Assembly (NCBI GenBank): GCA_029531795.1
Contig: JAPEIS010000007.1
Span: 2,418,001 to 2,482,000 of the forward strand
Direction of reading: 5' to 3'
Length of the DNA stretch: 64,000 nucleotides
DNA from: Sclerotinia nivalis
Lineage: Eukaryota > Ascomycota > Leotiomycetes > Helotiales > Sclerotiniaceae
The notes below the pieces were generated by a model. That model did not search any database. It saw only the letters and a list, made by a program, of their open reading frames with translations, and was not told the DNA's origin. The first letter of the stretch is position 1; each line of letters begins with the position of its first letter. Positions 48,495 to 58,734 of this stretch are shown here, one piece after another. The translations under genes were made by a program, and so were the position numbers.

Positions 48495-49725
48495 ATGGGA
48501 TTTGATATCGCTAATGACTCATTACAACAGACGGCTTTCATTATAGCCGTCATTGGAGTAGCGCTGGCTTTATTGGCTACCGTGCTCCGTTTTGTGGCCA
48601 CGAAGCGTGCTGCTCGCAAGCCTAACTGGGAAGAATGGTTTGCAGTCTTGGCTACCTTCTTTTACGTCGCATATGTTGTGCCATTTCTGTACAGTGCGTA
48701 TCTGCTGTTTAAGTTTTCAATCCGTTCCTTACTGCTTCTTTGAGTCCAATTATGAACCGTGCTAACAGTGTGCTGCTTCAGTCTTAGTCATAATAAACGG
48801 AAGAAATATTCTGAAGCTCGCAAAAGATGACATTGTTAAGGTAACAAAGGTTTGTAAACTCAGCATAATTAAGTGCAGTCAGGCTTCTTTCTAATTACGC
48901 GACCACGATAGGCCGGATATTTCATGGCAGCTCAGTTCTGTATGCAGCAGTTGTTTGCAAAGCTCAGTCTTCTTTTCCTGTACTATCGTTTATTTTATGT
49001 AAATCGATCCTTCGTTCGTTGCATCTACTTTCTCGGAATTGTTCAACTACTCTGGTCCATCGCGACCTATGTGGCACACTATTTGGAATGCACGCCACCT
49101 CAAAAGCTCTGGAATCCAGCGCTACCAGGTCACTGTCTCAATGCACCTGCGTTCCTTGCCGCCGGCGAGACACCAAATTCACTAACGGATTTTGCAATGG
49201 TTGGACTGGCCATCTGGATGGTACAATCTTTGCAAATGAAGACTTCGGTGAAGGTTAAGCTCTCGGTTCTGTTCGGTCTAGGTGGTCTGTAAGTTACGTC
49301 ATAAGACCTCTGAAGTACTTGACTCAGACACAACAGCTAACTTGTTTAATAGAGCAGGTATCCTTGGTTTTGTCAAGATAGGCTTAGGCTTCACAGCCAT
49401 GAGTTCCGAAAAAATCGAACTACTCGACCCCATCTGGGCAATAATTCAGCAAGCATGTAGTGTGATATGCTGCTGTGCACCTATTTATAAGCCATTACTT
49501 CCTGAGGTTGGACTCCTCCATAGGCTCCGTTCTTTTGGTAGTCGAACATTCGGCAAGAGCGTCAAGTCAGGAGAGCACTTGCAGTCTAACAAAGCTGGTG
49601 CAAGCGATAGCCATTTGCGGAAGCATTCAGATCACTGGGTTCAACTCGATGAGTGGGGCACGCGGGAACCTTCCTTATCTCAGTTGCAGTCGCCTGCCGT
49701 TGTAGCAAGGCGAGAAGAGGTCTGA
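48495..49725 (+). CDS. Fungal rhodopsin-domain (PTH11-like) integral membrane protein (338 aa)
   Basis: Four exons, 48495-48693, 48782-48849, 48912-49288 and 49353-49725, all GT-AG and phase-consistent. Start MGFDIANDSLQQTAF. The hydrophobic segments include FIIAVIGVALALLATVLRF, FAVLATFFYVAYVVPFLY, FCMQQLFAKLSLLFLYYRLF, CIYFLGIVQLLWSIATYVA, DFAMVGLAIWMV and IWAIIQQACSVICCCAPIYKPLLP. The conserved ECTPPQKLW and KLSLLFLYYR blocks are typical of the fungal rhodopsin domain (SAT4/PTH11-like family). A hydrophilic cytosolic tail follows. These plasma-membrane proteins are suspected receptors, and the ligand is unknown. It has no defects. Confidence 0.9.
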
Positions 49726-50225
49726 GTAGCACACACTTACTAGAATTGGGACTGTTCATAGAAATTATTCGCATTTGCATGGAACATTTTGGAATGCAAC
49801 TATTTTGATGTGGAACTTTTACTGTTGTATATTGAAGAGCGTGATGGGGTACCATAACGCTTGTTTATCTACCTAGACATGTAGAGGCTTGGGTTTCTTG
49901 TTCGTTCGTCAGATCATCGATTTCTATCTGAAGCAAAAGACAGAATGCCAGCTTGCTTGTCAGACTATAGTGCAATAAGACAATCATACAATACTTATTC
50001 CATAACTATGTAGACATTGTGTCTCCAATGTTCACAATAGGTGTTACATAATGAGTTCACGTGAAGACTAATCTGGTAACTGAGGTCCAGTGCTGTGGGG
50101 TGGCCGGCTGATCATATGCGGTTCTCTGTTCTCCATGACGACTAAAGGGAGCAACTTTATTGCTTGGAAATTGGGACTCAATCATTGCACATGATCTACA
50201 TTCAAGGGATTATAATTCCGGCGCT
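49726..50225. other. Intergenic region, no gene seen
   Basis: No coding signal recognised. Confidence 0.5.
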
Positions 50226-51370
50226 GGAAAGCATTGTTTATCGAATCTACCTCTTGAGATATGGACCAACGTTAGGGAGCAGGTATTTCATCCGAAACGC
50301 TTTTCTTTCTCCGCCTGTGTACACTGATTAACCGTAATTATTAGATGCACACTTCACAACTGTTCAACGTTAGGAGCTCTTGCGCAGACCTGTAAAGTCT
50401 TTTCAGATGTCTTCATCCCAATATTTTATTCTCGAAGAATCGTCTACGTCGATAAACGCTGGCAATCAAAACTCCCTGTGGTCAATAATCACAGCATCCT
50501 TTCAAATACTCTTATCCATACGAAGGACTTGGAATTTCACTTAATCGAAGACAGCATGATTGGAGACGATATGACCAACTATGAAGAATTCGATGAATTT
50601 GCTGCAAAAGTCTTGAACAGAACACCAAATCTTCGATCTTTTCGGTAGGTCACGAAATCTCGACATCTCCAACTACGTTTACAGCATTTCAACTTTACCT
50701 CACAGCATTTACTAACAATTTTGGAGGATTCAGACTATTTGCGATTGCTCTGTGAAGTCTCACATGCATGTCTCGACATGCAAATGATCCAACAAGGTTC
50801 AAATATCAACATTTGTAACCAGATCTATATTGTGTTCTCCTGCTTGTGCACACATCGTGGTATATACCCCTTTGTGCATCGTCATATACTGACAAATGCA
50901 TCTCAGATGGTCTGATCGGAGTATACCAGGTAACAGCCCCCGAACTCTCGCTTTGCAAGAATGGAGTAATATGGACAAGTTGAGAAAAAATCCAAGGCTT
51001 AAACATCTATGGATGAATTCTCTGCTGATCTTCCCGAAGAAAACCTTGCCGACGCCAATTGCTGGTGTTCTCTGGAGGGATTTTGCAATTTGACATCTCT
51101 TGATCTTTACAACTTTTATGGTAATAATTCTCACATAACAGATGAACTTGCTCAATGCCTGGTCAATTGCCCGAACCTAAAATTCTTAGGGATAGCCTAG
51201 GGTCTATGTTTATTGGGCACTGGTTTGTAGTCCGGTCGTCAAAGATGAGAACGACAAATTTCTGGAACAACTGTGCTCGCTCTACGCAGATCGTTACAAG
51301 GGCCGCCCCTTAGATCTCGATACACTGCGTCTAGGATAGTAATGGTCTGGGTGTTGCGCCTAGTAAGAGG
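50226..51370 (+). pseudogene. Relic of an F-box/leucine-rich-repeat type protein
   Basis: The pieces in order are: LPLEIWTNVREQ (about 50246-50281, an F-box-like start), then CTLHNCSTLGALAQTCKVFSDVFIPIFY...NRTPNLRSF (50345-50648), then EDSDYLRLLCEVSHACLDM (about 50725-50780), then NLTSLDLYNFYG...LAQCLVNCPNLKFLGIA (LRR-like, about 51087-51198). They lie in different frames. The possible intron joints (GTATTT...TTATTAG and GTAGGT...CACAG) do not restore phase and run into stops. Further stops follow after 51198. I read it as a decayed copy of a common fungal F-box family. Which substrate it addressed cannot be said. Confidence 0.5.
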
Positions 51371-51717
51371 GCGTCCGAAGAGGATTCTTTGAAGTAAACC
51401 GCAAAGTGTGCACTAGAAAGAGCAGGCAAGGCACTCAACTTGTGAAATCGAAGAGGTTGGAGGAAGAAGATGTTAACTTTGTTTCTGCCGAGAAGCACAG
51501 ACCATATTATTTGTAGCCAGTCACGTGCTTAGATAATAATTAAACATTTGTTAGGATCCCCGTTGATTGTTTCATCTCAATGTTCAAACTATCAAAATCT
51601 CAATTGTATAGCAATATTTTTATATAATTCGCAAATTCATTCTTTCCTGCACTGGCATGCCATTTTTCCGAACTTACTTTCTCTTTCGTTGTCTGGTCTT
51701 CATCTTGACTCCGTTGC
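51371..51717. other. Intergenic region, no gene seen
   Basis: 3' flank of the transporter gene and right end of the F-box relic. No separate gene. Confidence 0.5.
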
Positions 51718-53720
51718 CTATTTAGCTGCCATTTTCATAACTGTCCTGCCATTCACATCCTCCTCTTTCTTTCCTGCATCCTGGTACCTAAACCACGGCA
51801 TGAAAAAACTAACCACAAACGCCATTCCAGCAACTGGGATTCCAAGCGCGAATGTGTACCTCAACGCCTCAACATAGCTCCTCGAAATTTCAGGAAGACT
51901 TGCCTCAGGTAGACTAGAGATACCTTTACTTGTGGCGCCAGCTGCTAGAACTACCTGAGGATCAATATCTGGAGCAAAGGCGCGGAGGGACTTAATTAGT
52001 TGACTTTGGAAGATTGCTTGTGCGGCAGGAATGGCAAAGGCACTTCCCATGGATTGGGCGACTGTATTCATGATTATCAGGATGTGCTAGGACTACTATT
52101 CAGAAAGGTAACTTACAAATTATGATAGGCGTGGCGATGGAGACATCTTTAGCCTTGACCACCACCTGTGAAAGCATGAGCGGGATTGTAAGACAGAATC
52201 CCACCCCAACGCCCGGCAAAATCTGAAATCCAATCCATTTCCCCGCACTCGAGTCTTCATGGAGTAACATAAGTAGCCCTGCCCCAATAGCGGCAATGGC
52301 AGGCCCGAGAATCAAAAATGGATTGAAGATACCGGTGACAGTGATGGCTGTGCCAGTGACTATCTGGGTTATAGCTGGAATAGTCAGTCCCTACATGGTC
52401 AAAACAATGTTGGCATACTTACTTAAACCCAAGATTAGTGGAATAAGGTGAACGCCGGAAGATATAGCTGAAACTCGTCTGACAGCCTGGAAATATATGG
52501 GCAGATAGTACAAGGCGAGATTAAAGCATCCGGCAATACTATTGGGATAACATTAGTTTTCTCCGCATTAATTGGAACACAGCTTGTCTTACAAGAACTC
52601 AAAGATTGCACCCACAAGGAGGGTGCGGTTCTTCAAAAAGCTCGGCATAATGAGTGCTCTTTCGCCTTGATACCATTGATCCAATCCAAAAGCAACGACA
52701 AATATTACAGTTCCAACCAGTGTTCCGACAACGTCAGGACTTTTCCATGATTTCTGTACTCCAGCCCACTGCATAGCAAGGGAAAAACACACAATAGCAG
52801 CGCACACTAACATCACCCCAAAGATATCCATCTGCAAAAGCTTCTCTTTCGTTGTCGCTGGTGTTGGCGTTGCAGCTTTTGGTGGGCGGAAGGCGAATGC
52901 CATAGCTATAGCTGCAAACACTCCAAAAGGCAAGTTTATATAGAAGCTGCCTCATAACATTAGATACTAGTATTTCGAGGTAAGAAGAAAAAAGACATAC
53001 CACCATCGCCAAGTTATATTCTGCGTAAAAGCACCACCAATCAGCGGACCTACTACCGAAGCTATCGCAAATATCGCCGAGAGTGCATTTGTCATTGAAG
53101 GTCTGATTCGAGGCCTTGAAGAGAATGCAATAATTATGAAGCATCCTGCGAAAGTTCCAGCGCATCCTGTTCCAATAATGGCGCGCCCAGCTATGAAAGT
53201 TGGGCTGCTTGGTGCAAGGGCTACTTTTAATCAGCCCTGATCAATAGCTAATTGCTTGCTATACTTACCACATAAAAGGCTTCCAATCTCGAAGATCATT
53301 ATGCTAACTATGAAGACTAGTTTGACGGAAAATACTTGTAATCTTTTCCCCAAACAGATTGTGTGGCTGCCAAGGGAAAGAACATTGCCGAACCGTACTT
53401 ACCATCCCACATCTTCAAGACTATGAAAATCGTCCGTGATTGAAGGAATCGCAGTCGTGATTATTGTCTAGTGGCAAATTCAATCCGCGTCAGTTAGACG
53501 AGATAATAGATATGGCGGCAAGATGGGATACTCACAGTATCTAATGAGGCCTTGAAATCAACGATTAGTTTTGTCTTGTTTCGTTTACAGACTTGGAAGA
53601 CAAACTTACCAGAAATATACTCAAGACGAAGGCTGTCACAATTGCTGCAAGCCGCAAGCCACCGGGATACTTATGTTCTTCGATGTTATCGAGAGGGTCA
53701 TCATTAAGCTCAGGGTCCAT
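51718..53720 (-). pseudogene. MFS transporter of the DHA2 (14-TMS drug/H+ antiporter) type, probably damaged near its 5' end
   Basis: Start MDPELNDDPLDNIEEHKYPGG, followed by ASLDTTIITTAIPSIT. Later blocks are clean: [45 protein letters not shown] (antiporter motif C region), YYLPIYFQAVRRVSAISSG and LSQVVVKAKDVSIATPIII, with many short introns between. Around 53300-53415 the frame is disturbed. A GTAAG remnant precedes YGSAMFFPLAATQSVWGK, which is plainly coding and typical of the family, and one base is missing between YKYF and VKLVFIV. A 38-nt intron (GTAAGT...GGCAG) would restore the frame, but only by deleting that conserved segment. So either it is a pseudogene or it makes a shortened protein. 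It is divergent from the monooxygenase at 54242, sharing about 520 bp. Confidence 0.7.
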
Positions 53721-54241
53721 TGTAGTTAAGATCTTGATGTCTTTCTATGAGTAAGTATGAATATTTTTGAGACAGGAAAGTCGCGAATGACACAAATGAT
53801 TAACTGCGCGCTTCAATGTTACATTTAAGGTACTCATAGACTGTAGTTGCAGTTTTTATAGACTCGTGCTACCTATTTACCACCTTCGCAAAGCAGAAAA
53901 AGTTGAGATCATTAGGGTGTAAAAGTATTCGATTATATACATCTATGAATCTAGTTTTGAAACCCTAAGGTTACAGTTGCCAAGTTACACAAGTGCCGAT
54001 TATCTCCGTCATAATTTCCGAATCGAGTATACCAACAATTGGCTGGTACTTTTATATTTTACGGGGCACACACCTTTTACCATAATTGTGTGCCGCAATT
54101 AAAGCGTCGATCTTATCCACTCTTTGGTCCTGTGTTGGTGAGAAACAACAATTGTCGGTTCAACACATCCGTTCAAGCTTACAGTTATGAAAATGGTGAG
54201 TCCCATTGCGGAAGACCAATATTTGTAAACTGATCAGAAAG
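53721..54241. promoter_or_regulatory. Shared divergent intergenic region between the MFS transporter and the FAD monooxygenase
   Basis: 521 bp separates the two start codons, which face away from each other, so both promoters must lie here. No specific binding site is proposed. Confidence 0.5.
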
Positions 54242-56110
54242 ATGATGAACGATTCAGGGAGCGAAAATGGCTTCGAAGTCATAGTCATCGGAGCAGGTAT
54301 GGCCGTAGCTCGAGAACAAGACCCTCGTATTTCAAACTAATGTGCCGAATATAGGTGTTTCAGGCATCATCGCCGCTCAACGCTACCTCGAGGCACATCC
54401 AAATTGTCAATTGGCGCTCTTAGAAAAAGACTACTGCATAGGCGGCGTCTTTAGCCAACGTAATTCTATCATCACCAGTACAGCCCAACGCTTAGTATAC
54501 TAAACATATAACAGGGAGATTATACAAAGATTTCTGGACACAATGGATCGTCGGACTTGCAGAGTATTCCGATATGCATATGGAACGACCTCCAGAAGAA
54601 GATTGTAAAAATGACTGCTTCAAAGCCAAGTATACGACGGAGTATTTAGAAAAATGTGTGGATGAGAAACGTCATGCTGGACGTTCACTGCGTGACAGAA
54701 TCCAATTTGGTGTCCAGGTTCAATCTATTGAGAAAGAGGGTGAGAATTTCGTCATCTCATGCATGAATTCAAAAAACATTCCGGTCTTGTTCTCCGCCAG
54801 GAAGTTAATGGTTGCGAATGGCGAGAACTCTTTACCAAACATGCCAGATCTGCCCGGAAAAGAGTCATTTGAAGGAATCATACTCCACTCCGAAGAATTC
54901 GGACAATCAGACATCATCTCCTCGGAGTCAGTGAAATACATCGCAGTAATCGGTGCCGGAAAGTCATCGGCAGATATGATATACGAAGCAGTGAAAGCCG
55001 GGAAAACAGTTTCCTGGATCATTCGAAAGACAGGAACCGGTGCTGGATTTTTCGCACCCATAGATTTGAAGACTCCGTATAAAAATGGGGTTGAGGCGGC
55101 GCAAACGCGGGTTATGTCGACGTTGCAACCTTCGCTTCTTAATAGGGATACCTGGTGGACTTGGTTTTTACATAGTACGTTTATTGGCGTGGCAATTGTG
55201 AAGTGGATTTTCTCTGTACTGGATAAGACGGTGCGGGAAAAGGCGGACTATAAAGGGAGGAAAAGTTCGAAGGGATTTGAGAAGTTGGAATATGATACTG
55301 AGTGAGTTTGCATTGTATCCCGTCACGCTTCTAAAACTGACCCATCAAAGTATTTTCTGGCAAAACAACATAGGCGGCGCACTTCACCACAACGATTTTT
55401 GGGATCTCATCGCCGAAAATGTCACGATCCACCGTGACGAAGTAGAGGCCCTAGAAAAAAAAACATTACATCTCAGCGACGGATCACACATCCCATGCGA
55501 CGGCATCCTATGCGGCACAGGCTGGAAACCCAACATCCCATTCTTCCGCACCCCCCTCGTCGTAAAACTCGACCTACCTCATCTAGAAAGCGACGAACCG
55601 CCTGAAACAACCACAAAATGGAAGATTCTATCAGCAAAAGCAGATAAATACGTATTGAAAAAATATCCACTCCTCGCGCATCCACCTCCTCATTTCCACA
55701 AAACTATCAACACAACCCCTTATCGACTCTACAACAGCATGGCCCCTATATACGACCCCTCCATCCTCTTCCTAAACCACCTAACAGCAGGCAATAAATT
55801 TCTCGCCGCGGAAGCCCAAGCCCTGTGGGCCGTAGGCTATCTCGATCAAAAAATCAACCTACCTTCACTTGAAGAGAGAGAAAAAGAAATAGCTACCTGG
55901 ATCGCATGGTGTCGACGACGATATCTGTCGAATGGGGAGAGGGGAAATTTTGCAGCGTTTGATAGTGTGCTTTATGTGGATAAATTGCTGCGTGGTTTGG
56001 GGGTTGGGGATCGTCGGAGGGGGTGGTGGAGGGATCTTTTTGAACCGGTTGGGCCGCGGGATTTGGGGAGGGCGTGGAGGGTTTATCTTGATCGGTGGAA
56101 AGGGGATTAG
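54242..56110 (+). CDS. Flavin-containing monooxygenase (FMO-like, 568 aa)
   Basis: Four exons, 54242-54296, 54355-54459, 54515-55301 and 55351-56110, all GT-AG and phase-consistent. The FAD-binding motif is VIVIGAGVSG near residue 14. The FMO-type signature FEGIILHSEEF is followed by the NADPH motif YIAVIGAGKSSADM and the C-terminal LCGTGWKPN block (the FATGY equivalent). It oxidises a soft nucleophile or ketone using NADPH and O2. The substrate is unknown. Related fungal enzymes often serve secondary metabolism. There is no signal peptide. The sequence is intact, in contrast to its divergent transporter neighbour. Exon 4 is more C-rich than the rest. Confidence 0.9.
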
Positions 56111-56480
56111 AGCTTATGCATTTGTTTGTTAGCACATGTAGTGCGGGTTGTGTATGGAAGCGTAATTTTGGTCTTGATTTTAGAATTGAGAGGAATTGGG
56201 ATGATGCAGACTGATTAAACTGATTTTGCTTTTGAAATTCACGAGATTTCTCATTTCTCCAGATGCTCTTTCATACTGGTCTTGCTGAGTTGCAATCATC
56301 GTTCTTAAATTCTCCTTTACTATTAGTCTTGTTGAGCTGTTATTTGCACCCATCGTTCTTTTGCTCTATCCATGCAAAACTCTACGCTTAATATCTCTTC
56401 GTAATTTCTATCCATCCACCCATCCACCCATCCATCCACCCCACTCATCCCCCCCCCCCCCTTTCTCCCCTCCACCCCAT
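56111..56480. repeat. Intergenic region with CATCCACC repeats and a C-run
   Basis: CATCCACCCATCC units at about 56410-56440, then a C-run of about 12 at 56450-56461. Two genes end here convergently. No gene is inside. Confidence 0.7.
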
Positions 56481-57888
56481 CTACCTAGGATTCTCCCCAA
56501 ACGGCACGCCCGTACAATTAAACCCCCCAGGAGCCACAACCCCATCACAAAGAAACTGCCCCGGCCTCGTCCCATTAACCGTATCCCAAAGCCCCCTCAT
56601 ATCCTCAATCACGACGCCCGTACAAGGCGCCGCACCACTACACTGCAACTCCGCCACCACATCACTACTCGCCGTCCCTTTCCAATCCGACAGCAGTATA
56701 TCCGAGAACTGGAAGAGCGAGGTATCACAATTGCCCGTGGCGGAATTATATGATGTGCATTGTGTGATGGCGAATATACCCGTGTTGTTATGGAGGGTGA
56801 AATTGGTGAAGGAGAGATTGGTGGCGTGACCTAGACCGCCGCCGCCCCCGTTGGGTGGATAGCCTGTGGAGAGACCGGTCCAGGTTTTCATGTAGACGCC
56901 GTAGCGCATGTTGTAGGAGCGGATGTTGCGGACGGTTATATTTTCTACTATTTCGTATCTACCCTCTTTGATAGGGAATTAGTGCGAGTTTGCGAGGAAA
57001 GGGTTGAGAACTTACCGTATTGACCGATACTTCCGATGGCTACACCGAGCCCGGTATGGAAATCACAATCTTCGATGAGGATATTGGTAGAGTTTGCTTT
57101 CATGGAAATGGAATCATCACCATTATCTACCGTCCATCCACGAAACGTGATATTATCCGCATAGATAGTATCTGCACCATCAGTCTAGACCTCACGTTAG
57201 TCTCTTCTCCAGAATATCGAGCTAAAATAAAACAAAAACCTACATTCAAACTACTAAACTCAAACCCCACCGGTCTCACATCCGTACTATTGACATAAAT
57301 ATTCTCCAACAAAACATTCTCCGCATAAATTAACGTCATCGTCCACATCTGACTCTGCACAAACCTAATATTCTCAAACACACAATCCGTCACCCCGGTA
57401 TAAGTAATCTGATGGGGTCTCCCGGGGTAATTATTCGTGCCATTAATAAACTCATACCAAACCTGTCCATTACCATCCAGCGTCCCATATCCATGTCCAT
57501 CCCAATGAATATTCCGACCCCCAAATAACCATGCACTGCTTTGATTTTGATAGCCGACAGGAAGAGAATTATTGAGCCAGTACGTGATGTTTGGTGACCA
57601 TAGTAGTGTACCGTGGAGATCAACTTTGACGTTGGAGAGATTCGTGGTGTTCATTACGGTTTGGATGTTGTAGGTTGTGTTTTTAAATAGGATGGTTCCG
57701 TGGGTGGTGATTCCGTCGTTGTGACCGCACTCTGAGAAGGCGCGGATGATGGCCGGGGCGCTATCGCCGCCGTTTGCCCAGGGTTCTACTATGCATAATT
57801 TTTCCTTGAGGATGGAGACCTCTGGGGAAGGATGGGAAAATACGAGGACGGGAAAGCTCAACGCTGTAAAAAGGATTTGAGGCAACAT
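56481..57888 (-). CDS. Secreted glycoside hydrolase family 28 enzyme (polygalacturonase/exo-type pectinase, 426 aa)
   Basis: Three exons, 57888-57244, 57184-57016 and 56947-56481, all phase-consistent. The signal peptide is MLPQILFTALSFPVLVFSHP. The right-handed beta-helix blocks are TDGADTIYADNITFRG, then NGDDSISMKANSTNI with the catalytic Asp pair, then TGLGVAIGSIGQY and RYGVYMKTWTG (the RxK-type block). Many NxT/S sites fit extracellular export. GH28 enzymes cut galacturonic acid links in pectin. The TGLGVAIGS form, without the usual His of endo-polygalacturonases (GHG), points to the exo-acting or rhamnogalacturonan branch. That is an inference, not proof. All parts of the fold appear present. 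Confidence 0.88.
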
Positions 57889-58734
57889 TTTGTGGTACGG
57901 GAGGAGAATGAAGCATGATAGATATATGTATATACAATAAGAACTCTGAGATTTATATAGCTACAACGATACTTCGGTGTAGATTTCCCCGTGATGGAGA
58001 CAAATCAGATATTCCAAGGTAAGAGAAGATATATGCGGGGAATTGCGGGGTACCATGGTGATCAGTGACTATATTGAGCCAGGTGAAAATGCACAGTTAC
58101 GAGATATAACGGCAATTGCCCGCAGCGAGCTAGCTGTATAAACTCAAAAGCTTAGGATAAACTAAGGTAAATAAGGATTCTTTAAAAATCATACTATTAA
58201 TGAAACCAGTAGATCGATATCTTATTGTCGCTAGAGCCCCACATCACGGGATATAAAAAGTAAGACTTACTTCACAATATCAACATATAAGCTTGACATT
58301 TCACTTCCGCCCCGCCGGCCCCCCATCTTTCTCATGCATGGTAATGAGGGCAAGACTTCGGCAGTTGATGGCATGCATGACGTCCCGACAAAGTGCCGAT
58401 TCTGTTTGCGATTGTATTCCGTAAATGTTTGGCTTCTTGATATAGATATTTCTACTGTCGAATTGACGATCTGTGATTCCTCAAATGTTTTCTTTTATTA
58501 ACTCAATGTTTATATAAATACCATAAAAGAATGGAGCGATATTATATCGATGAAATGTTTCCGTAATTGGAGCTATGCTTCCTTGCCAACCCTGCATACT
58601 TCTCCTCTCGCATAATATGGTGCCATCTAAATTATCTCCTAGAGCTCCAACGTTGCCTTTCATTCACTAGTCTAACAAGCCCAAATCTCATCACATACAC
58701 ACACATCATTCCCCATTCCCCATTCCCTACTTCC
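57889..58734. other. Promoter-side intergenic region of the GH28 gene, no gene seen
   Basis: AT-rich with several ATATA stretches, for example at 57920-57935 just upstream of the GH28 start. No coding signal. Confidence 0.5.

Noticed and set aside
54039..54233. Short frame before the monooxygenase
   Set aside because: It does not join the monooxygenase exons in phase and has no family. The ATG at 54242 starts a clean FAD-binding N-terminus.
56361..56753. Plus-strand Pro/Arg/His-rich frame opposite the GH28 gene
   Set aside because: It is the shadow of the GH28 C-terminal exon plus CATCCACC repeats.
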